A DNA stretch of 64,000 bases from positions 1 to 64,000 of the forward strand of contig VXCM01000214.1 in NCBI GenBank assembly GCA_014773175.1. The letters are read 5' to 3'. Numbering within the stretch: the first letter of the stretch is position 1; the number at the start of each line of letters is the position of its first letter. Shown here piece after piece: positions 10,725 through 29,658 of the stretch. The translations under genes and the position numbers were made by a program. Source of the DNA: Lucifuga dentata (lineage: Eukaryota > Chordata > Actinopteri > Ophidiiformes > Bythitidae). The notes beneath the pieces are model-generated. The model was given only the letters and a program-made list of their open reading frames with translations, made no database searches and was not told where the DNA came from.

Positions 10725-12969
10725 CAAAGCCGGATTAACCATATGGCACTTTGGGCACGTGCCCAGGGGCACCAGCCACTAGGGGGCACCAGACAAAAAA
10801 TTATGTTCACATAATTCTTCGAAATTATGATTACAAGTTTTACACATAAAATAAATAAATAAAAGTTGTTGCAATTAAAATATGTTAGTCCCTCTCAATA
10901 AATAAATTTTAGGCTTAAAAGAATGTGGATGCTGTTTGCAGGTGAACATACATGCGTCATGAAAGTGACCTTTATGTCCATTGTGGAAAATGGAGAAGCA
11001 GACTCAGCTCAGTGGTTGCACTAAGCGGAAAATAAAAAAAGAAAGGACAGCAAGAGAAAGTGCGGNNNNNNNNNNNNAAAATAAAGAGGATGATTGCATC
11101 AAGAGTGATCTCGGGGAAAAGTTGTTACAGGTGGATGCTAATGCAGCAGTGGCTAATTTACCACCGCTAGCTGAAGCAGACCATTTTTGTCCCACAGAGA
11201 ATATTTATGCTCAGAGTAGCACTCAAGAGGTCTCAACAGAAGGAGAAGGGAATGCAATGCTTTTCAGCATTTCATCGGACCCTGCAATATGGGGAAACAT
11301 CAATGAACAGGTACAAGAAGCTGCATTACTGAGAGGACAGAGTTTTTTCCACAACAGATCACCTAAATATCCAGCTTCAGCCAGGTGTGTGGACAGCAAA
11401 ACTCGGTTCTTGGGCAATGACTTGTTGCACTGTAAGATGCAGAATGGTGAAACTGTGTCTTGTGAGTGGACTGTTTATTCTCCATCGACAGGCAGCATTT
11501 TCTGTTTTGCCTGTAAACTTTTTTCATCCAGTGTGCATGCATTTACAAATGGATTCAGTGACTGGAAACATCCAAGTCGTATTATGGATCACAAGTCAAG
11601 TAGTGAACACCACAGGTGTATGATAACTTTACTGAAGAGAAGTGAACAAATGGGAACAGTGGATGCACCCCTGAGACAATAAATGGACACACAAATTCGG
11701 CATTGGAAAGATGTGTTGAGACGTGTGGTTTCTGTCATTAAATTTCTGTCTGACAGAGGACTGCCTTTCCGCGGAGACGATGAACTTTTGGGATCACTGC
11801 ATAATGGGAATTATCTGGGGATTTTGGAACTCATTTCTCAGTTTGATCCTTTTTTGTCAGAACACATACAAACATATGGTAAGAAGGGACGGGGAAAGCC
11901 TTTGTATCTGTCATCAACAATCTGTGAGGAATTTATCACTCTCATCGGTAAGAAAATAAAACAAACGATCGCATCTGAGATTCAGTACGCAAAATATTTC
12001 TCAGTTATCGTAGATTCAACTCCTGATTTGTCTCACGTTGACCAGCTGACATTTATTTTTTGTTTTGTCAGTGAGANGTAGATTCAACTCCTGATTTGTC
12101 TCACGTTGACCAGCTGACATTTATTTTTTGTTTTGTCAGTGAGAGTGGAAAAATAGTGGAGCGTTTTATTGGCTTTGAGCCAATTCATAGCCACACAGGA
12201 GCTAGCCTTGCAGATTGTGTGATTGATACAATACAGGACCTGGGTTTAGATCTGGCCAATTGCCGCTGACAAAGCTACGATCTATGAGAGCTATGAGAGG
12301 TCTTTTTCTCGAATGAAACATGTAAAAAATGAACTAAGAACAACAATGGGACAGAACAGATTGGCAGTCCTTTCTTTAATGGCCATTGAATATGAGCTTG
12401 TGAGGGAGATGGACTTTGAAGATATCATTGAGGCTTTTGCCACTTCAAAGTCAAGAAAGAGAAAGATCAACTAAAGATAAGTAAGATTTTCTTTTGTAAT
12501 GAGGCTTGAAGTGTGTGTGTGTGTGTGTGTGTGTTAATTTGTTTAATTGTAAATTGAAGATTTTCCTGGATTTTTTGGCTGGTAAAACCTCTGCTGTACA
12601 AGGCCAAGCAGATTTATACATCTCATTCGAGCTTGTGTCACTTGCTGATTTTGAGCTGAGGTGTTGTGGTAGTTATTTGTTGTCAGCAAACAATTTTGTT
12701 GATAATATTACTGTTTGGTGTGTCTTAAAATACTGTGGCTGTGATGGCGGGGCTATTGTAGTCTACCTTGTCTATGTGGTGTTGTATTTGTTGTGATCGT
12801 GCATATTTAATGATACTTCAGTATTTCCCCCTCCGCCCTCAAATGAAATAGCAAAACATAATATATTGTATATATAGTGGTGACATAGGTATTTGCGTGC
12901 ACATGCGTGTTTGGGGGGCACTAAGAAGCGTGTTGGCCAGGGGCACCAGAGGGTCTTAATCCGGCCTTG
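10725..12969 (+). mobile_element. hAT DNA transposon, internally deleted
   Basis: Both ends carry the inverted repeat CAARGCCGGATTAA, followed by a GGGGCACCAG-like motif. An exact 8-bp duplication, CTTCCATA, flanks it at 10717-10724 and 12970-12977, the hallmark of hAT insertion. The element is 2245 bp. It encodes fragments of one transposase (see next entry). A run of 12 Ns lies at 11066-11077 and a 68-bp false duplication surrounds an N at 12077. The exact target duplication suggests a fairly recent insertion. Confidence 0.9.
10990..12475 (+). pseudogene. hAT transposase (TTF zinc finger + DUF4371 type), broken
   Basis: The frame 10990-11680 has a Lys-rich N-terminus and a TTF-type zinc-binding segment containing FCFACKLFS, DWKH and EHHRCM with appropriately spaced Cys and His. 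It meets one TAA at 11680-11682 and continues in the same frame through DTQIRHWKDVLRRVVSVIKF, GKPLYLSSTICEEFITLIG and SVIVDSTPDLSHVDQLTFIF (DUF4371/RNase H-like part with the first catalytic Asp in VDST). After LADCVIDTIQDLG a stop follows, and the next recognisable piece is the C-terminal hAT dimerisation part (YERSFSRMKHVKNELRTTMG then ALSLMAIEYELV-like), ending about 12475. Most of the catalytic core between them is deleted. Such proteins are often labelled zinc finger MYM-type protein 1-like. It cannot encode a working transposase. Confidence 0.8.
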
Positions 12970-13337
12970 CTTCCATAGAGGGAAATTTCATCTTGTATGC
13001 CTTACTCATCCAACTATTAATTTGTGCCACACAAAGTGATCTGAGTGATAAGTGCTTTTATCAATGATAAAAGCTGAAGGCTAAGTATGATTTTAAAACT
13101 AATATTAACCCTTCAGAAATCTTAATATCCTGGAAACTCCCCGTGTCCTAACTAAAAACCCATCCTCGCCACACCCCTATAATAAAGCCTCTTAATTGAG
13201 TTTTAAACCCAAAATCTATTTTTGCATGAAGAAACAATCTGTCACTCAACAACTTGTGAATAATTGTGTTTTCCTACTTCATCGTGCAGAAAGAATGCAT
13301 TTATTTAAACTACTCGTTTTTACTACAAAACACACAT
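12970..13337. other. Intergenic, nothing recognised
   Basis: Begins with the right-hand copy of the hAT target duplication. No gene, repeat or RNA seen in the rest. Confidence 0.4.
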
Positions 13338-14644
13338 ACCATATATACTCGAGCATAAGCCCACTTTTTTAATCAAATTTCACAATGCAAATCAGGGTCG
13401 GCTTATATGTGAGTAATTCAACTCAGATCGAAATTTCCAGGGGTGGAAATACTACCCATTACTACTACCCATGGAAAATAGTTTAAATCATACCTNTTTC
13501 CAGGGGTGGAAATACTACCCATTACTACTACCCATGGAAAATAGTTTAAATCATACCTTAGACTGACATATTTCCTGAAAAAAACACTTTATCTAGCATA
13601 TTTTGCAGCAGCCAGTAAGCGCAGTTGTGATCGATCAGTTACGGTAATCAGCTGCTGAAATAAATATCATGTTTACTGGTGTTAAAGTCATTTCTTGGTT
13701 AATTAGGCTATCAAATGTTTAAAATATTTAATTTGGGAAAAGTGAAATCAAATAAGTTATTATTTTTGAATATCTACATCTTAACTGATTGATCATCGCC
13801 GGCTCTGTGGAGCAGCCGGCAAAGGCTGCTTCACAGAGGATCTATATCAATATAGACACTCAGCTGGAGGAATGGGACAGTTATAGTTTTACTTTTTGAC
13901 CTCACCTCACATCATATTTTGTTATTTTGATTTTGAAACTAAATGAGCTATGACAAGAACAAGAGCGCGATGTTATCATTCCGGTGTCAGTCAGGAAAAG
14001 AAGCCCCCGTTACTGCAGTGAAGTTTTAAAACAGCCACAATAACGGTAGGCCTATATGGATTTTTTTCAGAAAACCACAGGAATACTATGACAATTCTCA
14101 GAAAAACAGGTATTTTGCTAAAGAAATAAATTGATGAAACAACATCAGGGGGTTGGCTGAGGGAATTCAAAAAATCCGTATCGAAGAATGTCCAGCACAT
14201 AGACAGGCCCGTATCGACTCAGTTACAGGATAATTACTGAAAACACGTAATGGCTGAGATTCTAAAAAAAAAAAAAAAAAAAANAAAAAAAAAAAAAAAA
14301 AACCCTCAATTACAGAGCTAAATAATCTAAATAATCACCGTGATGATTAAAGCTCATTTGTAAAGCTTTCCTTAGCTTCATCAACGCATCGTTGAACTGT
14401 TTGGTGATTGAGACAAGGAAGAGGAGTCCGGAAAACTGTCAGCTAATGTCAGTTACCGTAATCAGCTGTTTATGGTAGGCTACTTGGATTATTTTCAGAA
14501 AATCACAGGAATTCTATAATATTACCCAGAAAAACAAATAAATTGATGGAGCAACATTAGGGGGTCAGCTTATATGCAGGTTTTAAAAAAATCTAAATTT
14601 GCAGGTCAAAATCAGAGGTCGGCTGATAATCAAGTATATAAGGT
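13338..14644. mobile_element. DNA element with imperfect terminal inverted repeats, family unknown
   Basis: The left end ACCATATATACTCGAGCATA is inverted at the right end (reverse complement ACCTTATATACTTGATTATC). Both continue into a block like AGCCGACC and AAATTTG. A hairpin with a 15-bp stem lies at 13803-13838. A segment of about 100 bp near 14058-14168 (TTTTTTCAGAAAACCACAGG) is repeated at 14490-14575. No transposase frame remains. Ns at 13496 (with a 63-bp false duplication) and 14284 (in an A-run) disturb the sequence. Confidence 0.5.
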
Positions 14645-17000
14645 AATTTATTTTTGCTGTAATTTATTATTATTATTAGTAGTAGTAGTAGTAATAGTAG
14701 TAGTAGTAGTAGTAGTAGTAGTATTGTAGTACTGAATTAGTATAAAAATTTATTGTATAATTTCTGCAAGACACAGGACATAAATTGCCTAAACAATAAC
14801 CACATGATATGTAAACCTACAGTTTTCTCTTGTTCTTCTTGGACATCTTCAGAAAAAATCAGATCAAGGACTTGACTTGCTGGATATTGAACCGTGCACT
14901 CATGGCTTCAAAAAAAAACGAGAGAAATTGGGTACTGACACATACAGCTCCTTTATAACATTATGACCTGCCCCTGACTCATCCTCTGTTAAGAAAATGC
15001 TGCTTTATCAGAAGAAATGTTGTTTATTTTATTTTGTTTGAAATAGTCCGCAGGTGTGGTCAGGTGAAGTGCAGATTGGGGGAGAGGGATGCTGCACATG
15101 TGTGAGAAAGTTGTTTTTTGTTATTTTTTCAAACATAAGCACTTCTCTCTGTCTCAGTGTGTATACCGAAAGACAACATTTATACCCTGATGGTGTACAT
15201 TTTATAAAAAATAATGTTTCAATTTTTCTAATGGAAGGGTCACTTCAGAAAAAGTCATCAAATTTAATGTTGACAAAATTCCATTTAGGGGGTTTTCTCT
15301 GCTGTTAACAGGTCATTTTTGACCCTTAGGACATCAGAAGGGGTTAAATTTGAGTATCTGAAGCTTTTTCAGTTATGAAAAACACAAGTAAAATGAATGT
15401 TTCTGTTCATCTGAGAGGAGGTCTTGGTGACAGATTCACAAAATCAATAGCCCACAAAGAATAGAAACACACACACACACAGTGCTTGTATTGCAAAAAA
15501 GTAATTAAAAATGAGTTTAGGTTAACTTTAAGAATATATACTGTATGAAAACTGAGTCAAGTCAACTGGATTCAGGTTTTTTAATCCTGAAATGTTTCAC
15601 CATTCATGAAAATGGCTTTGTAAGTCAGAATGAATGCACAAATATATATATATAAGGTGGAAGCATTGTAACCAAAGGCCTTCATCATCAAGCCTTGATC
15701 AATATGCAAGTGCATTTTCTCTGGCAATGATACATGGCCTCTCTCACTGTCCAATCATTCAATAGATAACATAAATTAAATGCATACATTTGTGAAATTC
15801 ATAAATAAGATCCTTTAAGAAAATCACATGTATTAAACATTTTGGGAATGCCATTAAATGGCATATATTTGTTATTTCCTGTAACTATTGTAAAAGTTAA
15901 AAATGTTATATAATGGCTATTAAAAGGAATATATCACCCATATGGCAACAACAATGGACATTTCCTTTTCAGTACAAATGCAGTATGGCATAAGACTGTG
16001 TGAAATACAAAGAATAATCCTGTGTATTTTGTATTATATTATATTGAGCAATATTCATCATCATTTACATTCTCCTTTCATTGCCACAGTGTTTATTTTC
16101 TTCTCATCCTCAGTTTAATCATTTAAGGGTCCTCTGAAGTAAAAAGAAAAGTACTCTGTCATGGTTTCCCTCTCTACCAAAGTGTGAGCTCTTTTTTCTT
16201 TGCCTCTCTTTCCCTCTTTCTGCTTATACTGTACTTAAAAAAAGTACTTAAAAAAGCAAAACAGAGGGGTTAGACAGCAAACATACATGCTTAAACAAAA
16301 TCAAAAAGAAAAATATTGGTTGGGTTAATTCAGCAGAAAATTGGTTGGTGTATTATTTACAGTATGATCCAAGTGTGAAATCAAGGTCAGTAACATTAAT
16401 GTTTTATCTAGTAGCCTATCTAACATCTCTGCAGTGTAAAGCATAATCTCTGCTCATTTCCAAGAAACAATAATTAAAAAATCATGATGAGTGCTGTCAT
16501 GAAAGCTGGAATATCTGGACATGAAGCTGACGCCATCTGCTGGAAAAAAGGATCTGATAAAAAATGAGGCTGATATAAGTTTCAAAATCATGCCTCCTTA
16601 AAGGGAACTCAATCTGTTTTACACATCAAATTCATGTATTGGTGAAGCGCTAGTATTCAGTATGTGAAAGCAACTATATTAAGACTTTTGTGGCTGTAGA
16701 AGGAGATGTGCAAGGTCAGGGAAGCTAATCACAAGGGTTACTTGCTCTTGGTGCTTTCCTGAAAGTTTGAACTAAAGCCACTCCTGGAGGTTGGTGCATC
16801 AATTTCACTAAAAAAGTGATAGAAGAGGCTTTCGTTTTCAAACTTGAAGTGTGCACTAATTAAGACTTTTTTTTTTAGAAATTAAATAAAAGTTTTTATA
16901 ATATGTGAGTAACAAATGTAGTGAAAAAACATGAAGAACAATGTGATAACAGGCTGCTGTTACAACAGCAAAACTCCACCTGCTTCTCCTCCGTGATCGC
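14645..17000. other. Intergenic, nothing recognised
   Basis: AT-rich, with an (AGT)n run near 14675-14723. No exon, RNA or named repeat could be supported. Confidence 0.4.
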
Positions 17001-17279
17001 CCTATGAAAATACGTGTCCTAATGAGAGAGCTAAACGCTCACACAACATATCAGATGTTTCTCTCTGCATATGAAAGTTTCTAACCAGCTGATCATATTT
17101 TTAAATTGTTTTCTCATCCATTGAAGCGTTTTGTTTACATCCGTCACAGAAATGTACACGTGTGTGCTGCATCCTGGCTGCTACAGGTCAAAGCTGTAAA
17201 TACAGGTATCAAATATGAGCCGCTTAAAAAAGAAAATGTAAATACGCTGAACAAAAAATCGGATGACCAAAAGATCGGA

Positions 17280-17422
17280 ATTGAGCATCAAGACTTGTAG
17301 TGTAAATCCAGCCCAGAGAGCTTTGACTGGGTCGTGAACCCGCTAATATATGGACTTGTAAAGCCCTTTGAATATTGTATGTGATATTGGGCTATACAAA
17401 TAAATTGACTGGACTTGACTTG
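17280..17422 (+). repeat. LINE 3' tail fragment
   Basis: Contains CTTGTAAAGCCCTTTGAATA, then a GTGATATTGGGCTATACAAATAAA block and a short TTGACTGGACTTGACT tail. This is the usual 3' end of a fish non-LTR retrotransposon, with short tandem tail repeats. The body is absent. Confidence 0.55.
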
Positions 17423-17889
17423 GATTGCGCAATCAGGAGAGCAGACGCAACAGTTGCCTGCCTGTGGTCGCCTCCAGTTCTGGTCAAAGTATCCCTGGTG
17501 TTCTGGGACCTATTTGATATCACAAGTTCTTTTTTTCCAAAAGAAAAACTCCCTGGGTTTACCCACCATCTGGGGGTGTTTGGTGCTCTGATGCCTCTTC
17601 AGTTTGGAGGGCTTCATTCTTTCATCCCCAGCCTCTCACCACACATCACACACTCAGTTCGCACTTTGTCCATTGCCTTAATGAAACCAAATTCAATGTC
17701 CAAGTAAATCCTCATTTTCTTTTTACCATATAGTTTTCTCTTCTTCCTGGCGCTGGCCATTGTCATGCGTTTAGTTTGGCTAGTCTATTGTTTTGATCAT
17801 TGCACGTTTGCTAACAATGAAGAATTTCCAGTAATCTGTACCCTCCAGATGAACAGCTACCAAAAGTGGCTTAGGTTTTGTGAGTCCCA
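17423..17889. other. Intergenic, open frame not accepted
   Basis: A 110-codon plus-strand frame crosses this area (17375-17707) but starts inside the LINE tail, has no recognisable domain and no splice partners. Nothing else is seen. Confidence 0.35.
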
Positions 17890-18264
17890 TAAATAATTAT
17901 CCATCCAGTTTCTAAACTCGTTTGTCCTGTTAAGGGTCACGGGGGCTGGAGCCTATCCCAGCAGTCATAGGGCGAGAGGCGGGGTACACCCTGGACAGAT
18001 CGCCAGTCTATCGCAGGGCTGACACAGAGACAGACAAACATTCACGCTCTCATTCACACCTACGGGCAATTTAGAATTCCCAATTCACCTGACATGCATG
18101 TCTTTGGAGGTGGGAGGAAGCCAGAGTACCTGGAGGGAACCTACGCAGACACAGGGAGAACATGCTAACTCCACACAGAAAGGCCCTGCCCCAGCCGGGA
18201 ATTGAACCCAGGACCTTCTTGGTGTGAGGCAACAGCACTAACCACAGCGCCACCGTGCCGCCCT
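17890..18264 (-). repeat. tRNA-derived SINE, full-length copy
   Basis: On the minus strand it begins GGGCGGCACGGTGGCGCTGT, with an A-box-like TGGTTAGTGCTGTTGCC and a B-box-like GGGTTCAATTCC. It runs through the shared CTTTCTGTGTGGAGTTAGCA block to a long tail domain (CAGGGTGTACCCCGCCTCTC) and a GGATGGAT end. This is the longest of the three copies in the window and the best reference for the family. Confidence 0.75.
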
Positions 18265-18576
18265 TAAATAATTAAATAATATAAATTATTGAATAATTAA
18301 ATATCATTAAAATACTCAAAATGGCCCTATTTGATTTGACTTTTTACCGAAATAATTTTAATATTTTTCACATATTCCATTCTTCCTTCTTGTAAATATG
18401 GAGTTCATTCCCAAATTTAATAGTGATGCTCTCTATGGCAGGGAATAAACTCCATACTTGTACCCCTGAAAGAAGACGGAGCTTGGCGNCTCTGGCGACC
18501 CCTAGTGGAGATTGGGAACCCCGGGTTCAGCGTGTCATGTGATCTACGTAAGCAAGCGCCAACTTGACGCACGCCA

Positions 18577-18612
18577 TATAAAAGGATGTTTGTTGACGTC
18601 AGCGGCCTCTTC
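18577..18612 (+). promoter_or_regulatory. eef2 TATA box and TOP-like transcription start
   Basis: TATAAAAG at 18577-18584 is followed 30 bp later by CTCTTCCCTGCC, a C followed by a pyrimidine run. That combination predicts a start near 18607 with a 5' terminal oligopyrimidine tract, the element that places vertebrate translation-factor mRNAs such as EEF2 under mTOR-LARP1 control. The start site itself is inferred. Confidence 0.65.
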
Positions 18613-18695
18613 CCTGCCTAAGCCCTCGTGAGGTGGGCAGTGTAAAATTTGCTGTCGCGTTTCTCCACCAAGCGAATCTAAAAACATCCATCAAA

Positions 18696-26754
<8,059 letters not shown>

Positions 26755-26910
26755 ACCTGGACCCCACTTGGTTTTGACTCATTCCTTCACTCCCATAGAA
26801 TTTACTCTACATTGTGGGACAGGACTGTACAGAATGCAGTGATCACTAAGGTTTGCCAAAAGGATTGATCATAATGAAACGATTAAAAAAAATTGTAAAC
26901 CATAAATAAA
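26755..26910 (+). terminator. eef2 3' untranslated region and polyadenylation signal
   Basis: After the stop codon a short 3' UTR carries AATAAA at 26905-26910 with a second overlapping ATAAA a few bases on. A GT-rich stretch follows. The cleavage site would lie about 15-25 nt downstream. Confidence 0.7.
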
Positions 26911-28189
26911 GGAAATAAAAATGGTCATGCTCTGGCTTGTCATTTATGGGGGCTATAAATGGTGGCCTCCAAGAAACAAATTGGTTGAACCTCTGATTGA
27001 GTGCAAATGTAATGCCACCATTGTAAGGTGACTAACAAGGTGAGATGATTAAAAAAAAAAAAAAAAAANTAAAAAAAAAAAAAAAAAAGAATTATGTTCA
27101 TTAAGCTAGCTTAATGAGTACTATGAAAGGGTTTTGATGTATTCGGATCATCATTGCTGCTGTTGGCAGTAGTTGAGCAAAGATAATACAAGGTGTGTTA
27201 GTGTTTCATGGGTGACCTGCACATATGACCTTTTCTCTTCTGAAGCTGTTTAGATTGCCATCACTGAGTCCATAAGAGGTTTACTACACAACTGCTTGTT
27301 AAACAACAGCTGCTTTTTTCTATGCTTGTGCTTTATTTTGTGCTGTTGCTGTGTTTCTGCCTTGCTAGCCAGTTGGCATTAGCTCTAGCTAAAGATACAT
27401 AACATTGATAGCAAAAATACACAAATAATAGTGCAATGGGCTGAAGCTTAAAGTTAAAAATAGTTTTCTATTACGAGCAACTCAAGGCTGCTGACAGAAA
27501 TCTTTAGGAAGTTATAGAATGCCTGAATTTAAAGGGGAGGGGATCATCCTGCTCTTAATTATCTGAATTATCTTAATTCACTGATCTGCATAAAAACACA
27601 ATAGCAGGAGGTACAAATATAACTAGTCTAAAAAGAAAAACATTTGAGTCTACAACTTGTACTTGAACTGTGGATGTCAGGTGAGATGCAGCCTGCAGGG
27701 ACACATTCCTCCACCAAGGGACATCCAGCTGCAACATGGTGTGTCAGCTTTGATACTTGATATCAGATCTATTATAGCTTCATTCCAGCAGCTGTGTGTT
27801 GATGGAAGTTTTTTATATTTCCTAAACGCATATTAAATGTTTTTGCACAGTCACCTAAAATAAATGAGACAGTGGTGTCTCGTGCAGAAATCACAAGAAA
27901 ACTTCAAATGTAGCCTACATCTTTCTAAAATTTACAGAATGAATTCTATGTAAGGACATCATGCTTATGCAGTATTCATGTTGAATATTGCAAGCATCTT
28001 TTCCAATATTTATATAAGCAGAAAGTTTTTTTTCTGCCTATTCAAATGCTGCACCTGGCACCACAAGGCCTTCAGCCATTAGAAAAATGAGTAAATACTA
28101 CAATAAAATATCTTGAAATTGCTAATGCTAAGTGATGTTTATTACATGTGGGCGTCATGTTATTGAGACTTCTTGAAATGTAACACCAT
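26911..28189. other. Intergenic between eef2 and hmg20b
   Basis: Contains an A-run broken by an N at 27069. No exon, RNA or named transposon could be supported. Confidence 0.4.
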
Positions 28190-28510
28190 TCTAGCAGTAG
28201 TAGTTCAAGGCAGCTGGACTGCTTTTAGTCTTGGAAGACATTTTGGCACTCATTCAAGTAGCTTCTTGAGTTTTGAGTCACACTGGGGAGATTTGTTCAT
28301 ACCAAGGTCATCAAGCCCAAGGTCAAGACTCATTTCTAGATTTCCACCTACAAGACGATGAATACTCTTTGATGATAGTGTACATACTTTGGATAGAGAA
28401 AACAGATGTCAACCTGGAAAACCCATCGGAACTGAGAGGGTTGGCTGTGGTACCACTTGTCACCCACTTACAAAGCTGTCCTAACATATCTACCCCATAT
28501 CTGTAGTTGC
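28190..28510 (+). repeat. Possible Penelope-like/GIY-YIG retroelement fragment
   Basis: A CAGCTGGACTGCTTTTAGTC stretch followed by TTCAAGTAGCTTCTTGAGTT resembles the 3' end of common fish retroelements. Downstream a frame reads DSVHTLDREN, then VNLENPSELRG after a small deletion, which resembles the tail of GIY-YIG proteins of Penelope-like elements. Heavily degraded; family assignment is tentative. Confidence 0.35.
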
Positions 28511-29063
28511 AGAGCAGTTTGCGCCTCCATTCAAGTTACTCTTTGGACTCGAATGACTCATAACTGCCATGCGACTCTAGGTGCATCCCAAATATCTCTT
28601 TCTTTCGACCTCCTCCTCTCCTCCTCCATTTCTACCAGGAAGTCTGACACACAGGATGTTGGAGGACACGAGACATGAGTAACTGATAAATGTTTGTCCT
28701 CATTTCATGTGTGTTTGGGTGTTGATCTCTTTTCTTTAACTTTTCTGTGAAACGGTTTCAAGTTTGCAGTAGTCCATTACTAGCCCACATTCATATGTGC
28801 AGAACTCTTCATAAAATTTCCTCCAAAATGTAATTCCAGGTCAGGCAATCAAAGAGTTATATAATGTTGATAGATGATTATGTACTTTTTCGTTAGTGGA
28901 AAATATCTGTGTATTGACAGTGATTTACCATGGCTATTTTCCTCTGCATGGTAAGCAGTAATAGGCTCTAGTCAAAATGTTGTGTTGTTTTTTTTTAAAT
29001 AAAAACTAATACAGATGTGCATATATTTGTGCATGAGGAAGTCTGGGTCAACCAAGGCATGAG

Positions 29064-29094
<31 letters not shown>

Positions 29095-29160
29095 NAAAAA
29101 AAAAAAAAAAACATCATTTATCTAAGAAATTTAGATTTCTTAAATCAGACTTAATTTTTT
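28511..29160. other. Intergenic, nothing recognised
   Basis: A T-run and an A-run meet at an N at 29095, probably two contig ends. No gene seen. Confidence 0.4.
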
Positions 29161-29194
29161 TTTCTCGCTAACGTCGAGGGGGAGGGGCTTCTCC

Positions 29195-29282
29195 TGGCAA
29201 CCAATCATGAGTGCGTATAGTGTCAGCCAATCAGATAACAGACGGACTTCTCTTCCTGCTTGGCCGAGGCGTTCATGATCGG
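29195..29282 (+). promoter_or_regulatory. hmg20b promoter and putative noncoding first exon
   Basis: Two CCAAT boxes (AACCAATCATG near 29200 and AGCCAATCAGATAAC near 29226) precede a GC-richer stretch ending GTTCATGATCGG, then the donor GTGAGG at 29283. That fits a TATA-less housekeeping promoter with an untranslated exon spliced to the acceptor ATGCACAG near 29599. The start site is inferred. Confidence 0.45.
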
Positions 29283-29658
29283 GTGAGGAATAATAGCTTT
29301 AAACATAAAAGTAGAAATATTTCAAAAAAATTCTAAAGATGTTACCGTCGTGACTGAACAACCATTGGCGAATGCATGAGGCCATATTTTTTGTGTGTTT
29401 TCTTTTTCTTGTTAAGGCAGTTTGGAGTAGCGTTTTTCTGGATATTGTCTGTTATGTGTAACCAGTTAACGTTAGCATTGTTAAGCTAGCACTGCTACTA
29501 TCAAGAAACATGACATCTATGTAGGACATTCAGGGTGGATTTCGTAGTTGCACTCATATTTGTCTATTTCATTTTCTGATTATATTCTTATGCACAGAGG
29601 TCCACCCACAACCTAGAACTTTGTTTTTTCCATTTACCCCACGTTAACGTATTGGATC

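Noticed and set aside
12506..12796. 96-codon plus-strand frame
   Set aside because: Lies in the noncoding 3' part of the hAT element and starts in a (TG)n run.
17375..17707. 110-codon plus-strand frame
   Set aside because: Starts in a LINE tail, no domain, no splice context.
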